This document shows, piece after piece, positions 51,662 through 60,886 of a DNA stretch of 64,000 nt. Numbering within the stretch: the stretch's first letter is position 1; each line of letters starts with the position of its first letter. Location of the stretch: NCBI GenBank assembly GCA_039725955.1, contig CP091034.1:372001-436000 (forward strand), written 5' to 3'. Source of the stretch: Sinorhizobium sp. B11. GTDB lineage: Bacteria > Pseudomonadota > Alphaproteobacteria > Rhizobiales > Rhizobiaceae. The translations under genes were made by a program, and so were the position numbers. A model generated the notes under the pieces. That model was not told where the DNA came from. It searched no databases and saw nothing but the letters and a program-made list of their open reading frames with translations.

Positions 51662-54103
51662 GTTCACAAGGTCATTGGCGGTCCGAAGCACCGTTCCAAC
51701 GACGATTTGTTCGGCCGACAAGGACTTCTCGGTCGTTAAACGGAAGACGTGGCTTTCACCAGGCAGCAGCGTCACCAGCATCGAGTCGACCACAGCCGAG
51801 GGGTCGAGCCGGTCCGCCATCAGGCAGAGATCCTTCAGGAAATTCCGCGCCGTCACCGTGACATCGTAGCCGCCGGCCGATTTTGCCAACGATATGCTGA
51901 GATCAGGTGCCGGAAGCTTAAGGTCGATATCCTCGACGAAATAGTGGAAGGCCCGCTTGTCCAGCATCTGGACGACGATGACTTCCTCATCCGCTGCACC
52001 GGCTTTTGCGATATCCGCAGGCAGAGGAAATTCCTTCGCTTCGAACCGGTCGCAGAGCAGCCGCCAGAATTCGAACTCCGCCAGCACGGTACCATCGAGC
52101 CGCACCCGCTTGCCGCTGATCTTCGAGCGCCAGAACAGCGTCTGCTCGTTGACCGCCACTGCCGAAAGGCCTTCGCCGCGTGGCTGGATCGTTAGCAGGC
52201 GAGGGTGGAATGCCTGCTGCATCGCATACCAGAGCGGCTTTCGCCGGCCGGCGGAATCGAGCGCTGCCCAGGACGTCACCGGCCAGCAATCGTTGAACTG
52301 CCAGACGACAGCGCCCTTGCAGATGTCGCGATGCGAGCGCATGTGCTCAACGGCAAAACGGATCGCGCGGGCCTGATTGAGCTGGGTGGCAAAATGCCAG
52401 TCATCCATCGTCTGCGGCACAGGCAGATGTCCGGCAAGGCCTTTGATCAGCTTGTCATTGCCCTGCGTCGCCTTCTGATGATGGAAGACGCCGCGCGATT
52501 CCGGCGTCAGCGGGTCGTCATGCACGCTCTCCTGCAACGTCGCCCAGTTCGGCGGGGCCTGCCAGCCGAATTCCGAGCAGAAGCGCGGGATGTAATTGCG
52601 GTAGACCTCGTAACCGACGTCGTTCCACACGTCCCAGATATGCTTGCAGCCATGCCTGTCGTCATTCGGCTCGATATCCATGGAGCCCGAATAGGGGCTG
52701 CCGGGATAGTAGGGCCGGTCGGGATCGAGTTCAGCACAAAGCTTCGGCAGCACATCGAGATAATAGCCGAGTCCCCAGCTGACACCGTCCTTGATGATCG
52801 GCCGCCAGCCCCACTCGTCAAAACCCCAGATATTCTCGTTATTGCCGTTCCAGATGATGAGCGAAGCATGCGGCATCAGCCGCACGACATTGTCGCGAAC
52901 CTCGGCAATCACCTCGCTGCGCAACGGCTCTTCCTCCGGATAAGAGGCGCAGGCAAAGAGGAAATCCTGCCAGACGAGCATGCCGGCCCGGTCGCAGGCC
53001 TCGTAGAACTCGTCCCGCTCGAAGATGCCGCCGCCCCAGACGCGCAGCAGATTGATATTGGCGGCCTTCGCCTCGTCGATCCGCGCCGCATAGCGCTCCG
53101 CCGTCACGCGGGACGGGAAACAATCGTCCGGAATCCAGTTGGCGCCGCAGGCAAAGATCGGCACGTCGTTGATGATGAAGGTGAAGGCAGAGCCATGTGC
53201 GTCCGGTGAAGTATCGAGCCGCAGCGAGCGGAAGCCGATCTGCTTGTAATAGCTGTCGAGGATATCGCCGCTCTCGTCCTCCAGCCGGATCTCCAGCGGA
53301 TAGAGTGGCTGCGCGCCGAGATGGTGCGGCCACCATAGCTGCGGCGAGGGCACGCGCATCTCGAGCGAAACCTCATCCGCATCTGCGTCGATCGTGACCG
53401 TCTGCGTCACGCCGCCGATCTCGGCCGTCAGCTTCGCCGGTCCGGTCTCGCCATGTCTTGCCAGCCGCGCATGAACCTTGATCAGCCCATCGCCGCCGGC
53501 AAGCGTTGCCGAGACGCGGGTTTCGCCAAGCCGCACCCGATCCCAGCTCTCCAGCCGCACCGGCTTCCAGAGGCCAGCCGTCACAAGCGTCGGGCCCCAG
53601 TCCCAGCCGAAATTGCAGGCCATCTTGCGCATCAGGTTGCCCGGCCCCGGATAGTTGTTTGGGCGGTAGCCGTAGTGCTTCTCCATTTCCGCACCGTAGG
53701 CATAGGCGGAATGGAAGGTGACGCTGAGTTCGTTCGTGCCCGACCGCAGGAGAGACGAAACGTCGAAGCGATAGGTGCGGTGCATGTTGAAGGTGCGGCC
53801 GATCTCCTCGCCGTTCAGTCGGATCGTCGCGATCGTATCGATGCCGTCGAAGACCAGTTCCTGCATCTTGATGGCATCGGCCGCGGCTTCGAAATTGAGC
53901 CGGTAGACCCATTCCGTCTTGCCGATCCAGTCATTGGTGATCTCGTTGATATCGAGATAGGGATCGGGGATAAGCCGGTTTGTCAGCAGGTCGAGATGCA
54001 CGCAGCCAGGCACCGTTGCCGGAATGGACGCCGGCAGACTGGTTCTTCCTGTATCGTTACAGGAAAGCGTCCAGCCGTTATGAAGGTCTCTCCTCCCAAT
54101 CAT
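51653..54103 (-). CDS. beta-mannosidase, glycoside hydrolase family 2
   Basis: An 816-residue GH2 enzyme, typical length for beta-mannosidases. The sugar-binding N-terminal part, including WIGKTEWVYRLNF near residue 58, is followed by the immunoglobulin-like domain. The TIM-barrel holds the acid/base in LIIWNGNNENIWGF (Glu near residue 421) and the nucleophile in FCSEFGWQ (Glu near 511). No signal peptide is visible, so it acts in the cytoplasm on imported beta-mannosides. The VOC gene 16 bases upstream is probably co-transcribed. Confidence 0.93.
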   Translation of the reverse strand: MIGRRDLHNGWTLSCNDTGRTSLPASIPATVPGCVHLDLLTNRLIPDPYLDINEITNDWIGKTEWVYRLNFEAAADAIKMQELVFDGIDTIATIRLNGEEIGRTFNMHRTYRFDVSSLLRSGTNELSVTFHSAYAYGAEMEKHYGYRPNNYPGPGNLMRKMACNFGWDWGPTLVTAGLWKPVRLESWDRVRLGETRVSATLAGGDGLIKVHARLARHGETGPAKLTAEIGGVTQTVTIDADADEVSLEMRVPSPQLWWPHHLGAQPLYPLEIRLEDESGDILDSYYKQIGFRSLRLDTSPDAHGSAFTFIINDVPIFACGANWIPDDCFPSRVTAERYAARIDEAKAANINLLRVWGGGIFERDEFYEACDRAGMLVWQDFLFACASYPEEEPLRSEVIAEVRDNVVRLMPHASLIIWNGNNENIWGFDEWGWRPIIKDGVSWGLGYYLDVLPKLCAELDPDRPYYPGSPYSGSMDIEPNDDRHGCKHIWDVWNDVGYEVYRNYIPRFCSEFGWQAPPNWATLQESVHDDPLTPESRGVFHHQKATQGNDKLIKGLAGHLPVPQTMDDWHFATQLNQARAIRFAVEHMRSHRDICKGAVVWQFNDCWPVTSWAALDSAGRRKPLWYAMQQAFHPRLLTIQPRGEGLSAVAVNEQTLFWRSKISGKRVRLDGTVLAEFEFWRLLCDRFEAKEFPLPADIAKAGAADEEVIVVQMLDKRAFHYFVEDIDLKLPAPDLSISLAKSAGGYDVTVTARNFLKDLCLMADRLDPSAVVDSMLVTLLPGESHVFRLTTEKSLSAEQIVVGTVLRTANDLVNKN

Positions 54104-54119
54104 GTCAGCCTCTTGTATT

Positions 54120-54515
54120 TTATTGAAAACGACCGTGGCGCTGAAGCACTTCGATCTTGTAGCCGTCGGGATCGGCGATGAAGAAGAACAGCCCGAAGAG
54201 CTTGCCGTCGCGGTTGAGTTCCACGAGCTTGCCGGGATTGAGGCCGAGATCGGTCAGCCGCTTGTGCTCGACCTCCACTTCCTGAACGGAGACGGCGAGA
54301 TGGCCGTAGGCATCGCCGAGATTGTAGGGCTCGATACGGCCCTTGTTGACCGTCAGTTCCAGCTCGAAACCGCTCTCGTCATTGCTCATGTAGATCAGCG
54401 TGAAAGTCTCGAAATCGACACGGTCGGCAATCTTGAGCCCGAAGACCTTGCTGTAGAATTCGACCGAGCGCGCCTCGTCCAGAACGCGGATCATGGAATG
54501 GATCATCTTGGCCAA
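54120..54515 (-). CDS. lactoylglutathione lyase-like VOC protein
   Basis: A 131-residue VOC protein of the GloA type. It has MIHSMIRVLDEARSVEFYSKVFGL at the N-terminus and FIADPDGYKIEVLQR at the end, with metal ligands His5 and Glu near 124. GloA-like proteins remove methylglyoxal with glutathione. True GloA residues seem present, but a related enzyme is possible. It is followed after 16 bases by beta-mannosidase on the same strand. Confidence 0.85.
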   Translation of the reverse strand: MAKMIHSMIRVLDEARSVEFYSKVFGLKIADRVDFETFTLIYMSNDESGFELELTVNKGRIEPYNLGDAYGHLAVSVQEVEVEHKRLTDLGLNPGKLVELNRDGKLFGLFFFIADPDGYKIEVLQRHGRFQ

Positions 54516-54543
54516 GGCGGTCTCCCAATCGCTGATATCCAGA

Positions 54544-54587
54544 GCAATTCCAGCAGAAGCGTGCAGCGGTTATGCGTTCGGAATTGC
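54544..54587. repeat. rhizobial intergenic palindromic repeat, copy 2
   Basis: GCAATTCC at 54544-54551 and GGAATTGC at 54580-54587 bound an imperfect palindrome in a 149-base gap. It is the more canonical of the two copies; the first is at 40638-40690. A further inverted segment follows to about 54640. Confidence 0.7.
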
Positions 54588-54664
54588 GTAAAAACGAGCA
54601 GATAGAGCACTTTCGTGATTCGAAGAAAACGAACGTGCCCTAGGCAGCCTTGGTAGCCGTCCTC

Positions 54665-55414
54665 TCAAGCCGGACGCAAGCCCATTCTGCGCGTGATCGC
54701 GCCTTCGAGCATGCCGACGACATCATAGATCAGCACCGCCATCAGGCCGACGATCAGGCCGCCCTGCAGAATGAAGGCGGTATTGTCGGAAATCAGACCG
54801 GCAATGATCACTTCGCCGAGACCCTTTGCCGCAACCGTCGAGCCGATCGTCGCCGTGCCGATATTGATGACGGTTGCGACCTTCAGCCCCTCGAGGATCA
54901 GCGGAAGGGCGAGGGGCAGCTCGACCTGGAAGAGGCGCTGCGTCCCGTTCATGCCCATTCCGTCTGCTGCATCCAGTACCTGCGGTGACACTTGCTTGAG
55001 GCCTGCGACCGTATTTTCGAAGATCGGCAGCAGGCCGTAGAGAAAGAGTGCGATCAGCGTCGGCGCAGCACCGAAGCCGGTAGCGGGAACGGCAAGCGCC
55101 AGCACCGCGACAGGCGGAAAGGTCTGGCCGGCATTGGCGATGGCGCGTGACAAAGGCAAGAAGTCGGCGCCGCTTGGCCGGGTAACGAAAATACCGCCGA
55201 GAACGGCAAGCACCGCGCTGCCGATAATCGAAACGAAGACCAGCTCCAGATGGCCGAGCGCCAGTGAAGCGAGGCTGTTCTGCATATAGACCGGCGGCGC
55301 ATTGTTGTTGGTCAGCGGCACCAGCATGAAGGAGAGCCACTCCGTCCTGAAGATCAGGATGAGCAGGATCACCAGCGCCAGCGCGCGAAACAGATTGGCG
55401 AGGAGAAACTTCAT
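54665..55414 (-). CDS. osmolyte ABC transporter permease, YehW type
   Basis: A 249-residue permease with about six helices. The EAA-like loop DAADGMGMNGTQRLFQVELPLALPLILEGL, near residue 160, is typical of the glycine-betaine/choline OpuC group. It is the last gene of the four-gene minus-strand set SBP-permease-ATPase-permease, matching the yehZYXW (osmF) gene order. Its ATG overlaps the ATPase stop (55411-55414). The transported osmolyte is not determined. Confidence 0.9.
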   Translation of the reverse strand: MKFLLANLFRALALVILLILIFRTEWLSFMLVPLTNNNAPPVYMQNSLASLALGHLELVFVSIIGSAVLAVLGGIFVTRPSGADFLPLSRAIANAGQTFPPVAVLALAVPATGFGAAPTLIALFLYGLLPIFENTVAGLKQVSPQVLDAADGMGMNGTQRLFQVELPLALPLILEGLKVATVINIGTATIGSTVAAKGLGEVIIAGLISDNTAFILQGGLIVGLMAVLIYDVVGMLEGAITRRMGLRPA

Positions 55415-56355
55415 GCCTTGCGGCCCAGTTCGATGAGCCGCTCCATCGAAATCGAACCGACAGCCGTCTTGTCGGCATTCTGCACGGCTGCCTCATCCAC
55501 GCCCTGCCAGATCATTTCGGCAAGCGCGTCGCGAAGGCTGAGCGACTGCGCCAGCGAATAGGGCAGGCCCGGCTTGGCTGGCTCCATACTGTCCTTCAGC
55601 GGTGTCAGCGACATCAGCTTCAGCGCCCGGTCGGATGTGCCGGTCAATTGCTGCACGAAGGGGTCTGCAGGCTCTGTCAGGATCTTCTCCGGCGTCGAGC
55701 ACTGCAGGAGTTTGCCGCCGCTCATCACGGCGATCTGGTTGCCGAGATGGAAGGCCTCGTCCATGTCATGGGTGACGAGCACGACCGTCGTGCCGAACTG
55801 CTTCTGGATCGCCAGCAGATCGTCCTGCGCCTTGCCGCGAATGACGGGATCGAGCGCGCCGAAGGGCTCGTCCATCAGCAGCAGTTCCGGTTCGGCCGCG
55901 AGCGCCCGGGCAACGCCGACGCGCTGCTGCTGACCGCCAGACAGCTGATGCGGATATTTCTCCGCGAAGGCTGCCGGATCGAGATTGAAGAGGCCGAGCA
56001 GTTCCCTCACGCGTTTGTCGGTCCGGGTTGCGTCCCAGCCGAGCAGTTGCGGCACGGTCGCGATATTCTGCGCCACCGTCCGGTGCGGAAAGAGGCCGTG
56101 TCCCTGGATCGCATAGCCGATCTTGCGGCGAAGCTCTGTCGCCGGCACGTCCATGATATTCTGCCCATTGACCAGAATCTCACCTTCGGTGATCGGCACC
56201 AGCCGGTTGATCATCCGCATCAGCGTCGATTTGCCGGAGCCCGATGTGCCGACGATGACGGTGATCGAGCCCTTCTCGACGCTCATGGAGACATCATCGA
56301 CGACGGTGGCCGCGCCGTAGCGCTTCGTGACGTTCCTGATCTCGATCTTGCTCAT
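55411..56355 (-). CDS. osmolyte ABC transporter ATP-binding protein, YehX type
   Basis: A 314-residue ABC ATPase. Walker A VGTSGSGKSTLMRMINR (near residue 35), signature LSGGQQQRVGVARALA (near 135) and Walker B LLLMDEPFGALDP (near 155) are present. The C-terminal 70 residues beyond the core lack the CBS domains of OpuA and so resemble YehX. It is coupled to both neighbours by 4-base overlaps. Confidence 0.94.
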   Translation of the reverse strand: MSKIEIRNVTKRYGAATVVDDVSMSVEKGSITVIVGTSGSGKSTLMRMINRLVPITEGEILVNGQNIMDVPATELRRKIGYAIQGHGLFPHRTVAQNIATVPQLLGWDATRTDKRVRELLGLFNLDPAAFAEKYPHQLSGGQQQRVGVARALAAEPELLLMDEPFGALDPVIRGKAQDDLLAIQKQFGTTVVLVTHDMDEAFHLGNQIAVMSGGKLLQCSTPEKILTEPADPFVQQLTGTSDRALKLMSLTPLKDSMEPAKPGLPYSLAQSLSLRDALAEMIWQGVDEAAVQNADKTAVGSISMERLIELGRKA

Positions 56356-57518
56356 GCAGCTGGCCCCTGGATGCTTTCGATGACCGCATCGAGGATGACG
56401 GCCGAGGAGAAGGCGAAGAAAACGGTCGGCACGGCGCCGAGCAGAACGAGGTCCATGGCCGTCTGGCCAAGCCCCTGGAAGATGAAGATGCCGAAGCCGC
56501 CACCACCGATCAGGGCGGCGATCGTCACCATGCCGATTGCCTGCACCAGCACGATACGGATACCGGTGAGGATGACGGGGAAGGCAAGCGGCAGGTCGAT
56601 GCCGGTGAGGATCTGCCGGCGCGTCAGCCCCATGCCGGCCGCCGCATCGCGCACCGAGGGGTCGACGCCTTCAAGGCCGACGACCGTATTGGCGACGATC
56701 GGCAGCAGCGAATAGAGCACGAGCGCGATCAGCGCCGGCGCCGTGCCGATACCGCGAATGCCGATTTCGGCCGCGAGCGGCACATGCGTCGCGAGATAGC
56801 CGAGCGGCAGCATCAATATGCCGAATAGCGCAAGGCTTGGAATGGTCTGGATCAGACTTAGCGTCTGCAGCACGATGGCGCGCAGCTTGGGCACCCAGAA
56901 ACAGAGGATGCCGAGCGGCAGTCCAAGCACGATCGCCACCGCAAGCGATCCGAAGGCCAGAAGCAGATGGGAATAGGCCTCCGTCCAGAACTGCGCCGAG
57001 CGCGTGGAGAATTCCCGGAGGATCGACAGGCTATCGAGCAGGCCGGAGGAGAGGCAGAGGCCGAGAAGCGCCGTATAGGCGGCAAGCACAGCGACACGCG
57101 TCCAGGGCGTCAGCCGGATCTTCACTAGCGCGTCGGAGATGATGAGGCCGATCACCCCGAAGAGCACCCAGAAACTGCCACCTGGCGTCATGCGCGCCAC
57201 CGTACTGCCGGGCGGGGTGGCAGCCGTTGCGGTGAGACCAATGGCGGCGATCAGCGCCGCAAGGCAGAGCGTGCCGAGGGCGAGCCGGATGAAAGCATTG
57301 TGCAGGAAGAGAGTTGCCAATGCTGTGGCAACCAGCAGCACCAGCAGGATGACGACGGAAGGTTGCGGAAGAAGTTGCGTCAAGAGCATCGGCTTGCCGG
57401 CGGCGATACGGTTTGCCTTCACATAGATGAAGGGCAGAAGCGCCGTTGCCAGAATGCCGCCTGCCACGAGTACCACGCCGAGCCGGTCCAGTTTGCGGAC
57501 CGCTAAGGTTTCTTCCAT
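56352..57518 (-). CDS. osmolyte ABC transporter permease, YehY type
   Basis: A 388-residue permease with an N-terminal extension of several helices before the permease domain, like the E. coli YehY (about 385 residues). The EAA loop DAAAGMGLTRRQILTGIDLPLAFPVILTGI lies near residue 300. It overlaps the ATPase start by 4 bases. A strong hairpin lies between it and the upstream SBP gene. Confidence 0.92.
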   Translation of the reverse strand: MEETLAVRKLDRLGVVLVAGGILATALLPFIYVKANRIAAGKPMLLTQLLPQPSVVILLVLLVATALATLFLHNAFIRLALGTLCLAALIAAIGLTATAATPPGSTVARMTPGGSFWVLFGVIGLIISDALVKIRLTPWTRVAVLAAYTALLGLCLSSGLLDSLSILREFSTRSAQFWTEAYSHLLLAFGSLAVAIVLGLPLGILCFWVPKLRAIVLQTLSLIQTIPSLALFGILMLPLGYLATHVPLAAEIGIRGIGTAPALIALVLYSLLPIVANTVVGLEGVDPSVRDAAAGMGLTRRQILTGIDLPLAFPVILTGIRIVLVQAIGMVTIAALIGGGGFGIFIFQGLGQTAMDLVLLGAVPTVFFAFSSAVILDAVIESIQGPAA

Positions 57519-57541
57519 CGATCCTACCCTGTGGGAGAAAG

Positions 57542-57563
57542 CCCCGCCCTGAACGGGCGGGGC
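57542..57563 (-). terminator. hairpin between the osmolyte-binding protein gene and its permease
   Basis: CCCCGCCC and GGGCGGGG form a perfect 8-bp stem with a short T-run (CTTTC on the minus strand). As with frcB, it follows the binding-protein gene and probably lowers downstream expression. Confidence 0.65.
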
Positions 57564-57574
57564 GCATCAGCCAA

Positions 57575-58483
57575 TTATTTCAGGAAGCCTTTTTCCTTCA
57601 GGTAGGCTTCGGCAACGGACTTCGCCGGTTCGCCATCGACCTGGATCTTGGCATTGAGCTTGCGCAACTCGTCTGCCGTCAGGCTCTGGAAGATCGGAGC
57701 AAGAATTTCCTGGATCTTCGGGTTTGCCTGCAGCACGGCCTCGCGGATGATCGGGGTCGGGGCATAGACCTGCTGCACGCCCTTGTCGTCTTCGAGAACC
57801 GTCAGCTCGGCGGCCTGGATAGCACCATCCGTACCGTAGACCATGGCGGTGTTGACGCCGTTGGTCTGGTCGGCCGCCGCCTTGATCGTAGCGGCCGTAT
57901 CGCCACCCGAAAGCACGACTTCCTGATCCGGCTTCAGCGTGAAGCCATAGGTGGTCTGGAAGGCGGGCAGGGCGCCGGCCGAATTCACGAATTCAGCCGA
58001 AGCTGCAAGCTTGGCGGCCCCGCCGCCCGAAACCCACTTGCCGAAATCGGACATGCTCTTGAGGTTGTTCGGGCCGGCAACATCGTTGCGCACGGCAAGC
58101 GCCCAGGTGTTGTTGGCCGGCGAAGGCGTCAGCCAGACGATCTTGTTGGCGTCGTAGTCGAGCTTCTTGGCTTCCTGGTAACCCTGCTCGAGGTTCTTCC
58201 AGGCTGCGTCATCGGCCTTGTTGAAGAAGAAGCCGGCATTGCCGGTATATTCCGGGTAGATGTCGATTTCGCCAGCAGTGATCGCCTTGCGGACGACGGG
58301 CGTCGCGCCGAGCGCGATGCGGTCCTGCGTCTTGATTCCGTTGGCATTGAGCGCGAGCGCGATGACGTTGCCGAGCAGCGTGCCTTCGGTGTCGATCTTC
58401 GATGAAACGACGACGTCTGCGGCGTGGGCCGCGCCGGCCGCAAAGGCGGCAAGCGAAACGGCAAGTGCGAATTTCTTCAGCAT
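57575..58483 (-). CDS. osmolyte-binding periplasmic protein, OsmF/YehZ type
   Basis: A 302-residue protein with a signal peptide ending AAHA (residue 21) and the OpuAC-type fold: VVVSSKIDTEGTLLGNVIALAL near residue 24, DIYPEYTGNAGFFF near 75, and the C-terminal LNAKIQVDGEPAKSVAEAYLKEKGFL. E. coli OsmF binds choline or betaine only weakly, so the physiological ligand is uncertain. It is the first gene of the operon and is divergent from the double-HTH regulator. Confidence 0.92.
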   Translation of the reverse strand: MLKKFALAVSLAAFAAGAAHAADVVVSSKIDTEGTLLGNVIALALNANGIKTQDRIALGATPVVRKAITAGEIDIYPEYTGNAGFFFNKADDAAWKNLEQGYQEAKKLDYDANKIVWLTPSPANNTWALAVRNDVAGPNNLKSMSDFGKWVSGGGAAKLAASAEFVNSAGALPAFQTTYGFTLKPDQEVVLSGGDTAATIKAAADQTNGVNTAMVYGTDGAIQAAELTVLEDDKGVQQVYAPTPIIREAVLQANPKIQEILAPIFQSLTADELRKLNAKIQVDGEPAKSVAEAYLKEKGFLK

Positions 58484-58915
58484 GATTATCCCCTTGGTTG
58501 AACACCGTTAAACGTCGCGAAAGCCCCGGACGAGAAGCCTGCGCGCATAAAACCAGCCGGCATGGTCAGCCATCAGGCCATCATGCCGGAAATACGTGCG
58601 TCATGGAAATAGTGTGCATGCCCGAAAAATCGATGCCCGAAAATCGAAGCAGCCCCCCTCCAGTATCCGCTGTCGCGGCGCGATTATGGCGGCGAATGCA
58701 GACCGTTGCGCGGAATTGCATTCCCTTTTCCAAGGCCGGCGCGATTTGTTTTTGTCCCCTTGCGTGTTTCCACGATGTTCCGGTGCTTTTGATCGGTTCT
58801 TTCGCCGCCCGGATTTCTATGGGATGAACGATAGCCTGCACCTTCGCGAGCAGGGATATCTTTTTTCACGAACACGTCATATCCTCCGCCTTTTCAGTAG
58901 TTTCCGGAGAAAGCC
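58484..58915. other. 432-base divergent region between osmF-type operon and LysR-like gene
   Basis: No gene is credible; the open frames are shadows or lack ribosome sites. Two tandem copies of ATGCCCGAAAA(A)TCG lie at 58618-58646, a possible protein-binding direct repeat. The region must hold both promoters, but I cannot define -10/-35 boxes confidently. Confidence 0.45.
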
Positions 58916-60130
58916 TTGCATCTCGGCGCCCTCTTCATCGCAAGTCACGTTCTCTCTTCCGGCTCCATGCGCGAGACGGCGCGCCGCTTCAACGTCTCCG
59001 TCTCGACCGTGTCGGCAGCGATCGACAATCTGGAGACGGAGCTTGCCTTGAAGCTCGCCGAGCGTTCCTCAGGCGAACTGGTCATTCTGCTTGCCGGAGG
59101 CAGAGTCCTGGAGGGATTGGCGCCGATCCTTGCTGCAACAGGGCAGCTTGGAGACCGGCTCGCTCATCGTGAACCGGAAGCTTACGGACAATGGGCCGCC
59201 CGCATCCCTGTCAAGCTCGTCACCATGGAGCGTTATCTGGAGGTTGCCGATCAAGGCAGTATCAACAGGGCAGCACGCCGCCTTCGTCTTGGTCAGCCGC
59301 AGCTTTCCTTGCAGATTGCCAATCTTGAGAAATTCTTCGGAGACCGGCTCTTCGAACGTCAGGCACAAGGCTCTGCGCTGACGGAGGAGGGCCGCTTTGC
59401 TTATGCGGTCTTTTCGACCATCAGCCTTGCCTGGAACGAACTGAAATCCGCTGCGGACGAACGCTACCAGCGCACCGCCCGCTCGCTGCGCATCGGCGCC
59501 ATCATCCCTACCGGCTCGGAAAGCTGGGTCGCACGTTGCCTGGGGAGCCTCGTCGCCGAGTGGAATACCGGCCGCAACAAGAATGCCTTATCGCTGGTCT
59601 CGATGACTGCGGACGATCTGCGCGAGGCGCTGAAATCCGGGCGTATCGATGTCGCGATCCTCGATTCCGTCTTCGGCCTGGAAAGCTTCCGTCATCGCGA
59701 ATTGCTGCGCACCGACATGGTGGCGATCGCTCCGCTCGACAGCATGGGAGCAACTGCCACGGAGCTTGTCGCCAGTCATCCGATCTGCACGCCGAGCCCG
59801 CGCACCGGCATCGGCCATGCCGCCATGACATTCGGCTATGACCGTACCCTGCATCGCCGCCTCCGCGACCGGGATATCACCGCGGCGGATTCGCTGCCTG
59901 TCATCGTCGATCTCGTCGCCAATCACGGCTACGTCTCCTTCCTCGGCCGCGTCAGCGCCATGCCGATTGCCGACCGGGTGCGCATCGTCGAACTCGCCGA
60001 GCCGATGCCCATGTCCTACCACGTGGCCTTCAATCATCGGAAAGCGGCCGCTGACGCTTGCGACCTGCTGATCGCGACTGCTGCAAAAATCGTCCCAAGA
60101 CCTGTCGCGAAAGATGCCGCCTTCGCATAA
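58916..60130 (+). CDS. LysR-family regulator with two HTH domains
   Basis: A 404-residue protein, about 100 longer than normal LysR proteins. Residues 4-58 form a first LysR-type winged HTH (SSGSMRETARRFNVSVSTVSAAIDNLE). A second complete one spans about residues 102-160 (QGSINRAARRLRLGQPQLSLQIANLEKFFGDRLFE). A PBP2-like effector part follows. The start is probably TTG at 58916, with CCGGAGAAAGCC upstream; starting later would remove the first HTH. It is divergent from the osmolyte operon and probably regulates it. Confidence 0.85.
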   Translation: MHLGALFIASHVLSSGSMRETARRFNVSVSTVSAAIDNLETELALKLAERSSGELVILLAGGRVLEGLAPILAATGQLGDRLAHREPEAYGQWAARIPVKLVTMERYLEVADQGSINRAARRLRLGQPQLSLQIANLEKFFGDRLFERQAQGSALTEEGRFAYAVFSTISLAWNELKSAADERYQRTARSLRIGAIIPTGSESWVARCLGSLVAEWNTGRNKNALSLVSMTADDLREALKSGRIDVAILDSVFGLESFRHRELLRTDMVAIAPLDSMGATATELVASHPICTPSPRTGIGHAAMTFGYDRTLHRRLRDRDITAADSLPVIVDLVANHGYVSFLGRVSAMPIADRVRIVELAEPMPMSYHVAFNHRKAAADACDLLIATAAKIVPRPVAKDAAFA

Positions 60131-60163
60131 ATAAGCTGCGGCGGAAGAAGAGGGATTCGGACG

Positions 60164-60886
60164 ATGACGGTTTTGCTGGAAGTATGCGTCGATAGCGCTC
60201 AAGGCCTTGCGGCGGCGATCGAGGGTGGTGCCGGCCGCATCGAGCTCTGCTCGGCGCTGGAACTTGGCGGGCTGACGCCGCTGCCGAGCCTGATGCGAAT
60301 TGCCGCCGAAGCACCGATCCCGGTCTATGCGATGATCCGCCCTCACGCCGGTCCCTTCATCTTCGATGCCACGGATGAAAAGGCGATGCTGGCCGATATC
60401 GATGCCGTCAGGGCCGCCGGCCTCGCCGGCGTCGTCATCGGCGCCAACCGGTCGGACGGCACGCTCGACATGCCGCTCATTCATCGCTTGAAGGCGCATG
60501 CCGCCGGCCTCGGCTCGACCCTGCATCGCGCTTTCGATCTCGTGCCGGACCCGGATGTGGCACTGGAGCAGGCGGTCGAACTCGGCTGCGAGCGCATCCT
60601 CACTTCAGGCTGTGTGCCGAAGGCGCTCGATGGACTGGAAACGCTGAAGCGCATCTCCGCCAAGGCAGCCGGTCGTATCTCGATCATGCCAGGCAGCGGC
60701 GTGCGCCCGACCAATGCCGTCGAAATCCTGCGGGTGACGGGTGCTCACGAAATCCACGGTTCCTGCAGCTCACCCGTTGCCAGCGCCGATCCGCGCGCCG
60801 TCTCTTTCGGCTTCGATGTGCCGAGCTCGAACCGGACCGATGCCGCGGTCGTCAGGCAGATGCGCGCCGCGATCGCAACGCTTTAA
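60164..60886 (+). CDS. cutC: copper homeostasis protein CutC
   Basis: A 240-residue TIM-barrel protein of the CutC family, with LEVCVDSAQGLAAAIEGGAGRIELCSAL at the N-terminus and the conserved MIRPHAGPFIF near 57 and HRAFDLVPD near 120. The copper role described in E. coli has been questioned, so the function is open. GTGCTGTCC-type metal Cys motifs are absent. It is convergent with the zinc dehydrogenase gene (4-base overlap). Confidence 0.92.
   Translation: MTVLLEVCVDSAQGLAAAIEGGAGRIELCSALELGGLTPLPSLMRIAAEAPIPVYAMIRPHAGPFIFDATDEKAMLADIDAVRAAGLAGVVIGANRSDGTLDMPLIHRLKAHAAGLGSTLHRAFDLVPDPDVALEQAVELGCERILTSGCVPKALDGLETLKRISAKAAGRISIMPGSGVRPTNAVEILRVTGAHEIHGSCSSPVASADPRAVSFGFDVPSSNRTDAAVVRQMRAAIATL

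Noticed and set aside
52205..53209. 334-codon open frame on the plus strand
   Set aside because: It is opposite beta-mannosidase; the composition is that of a reverse-strand shadow.
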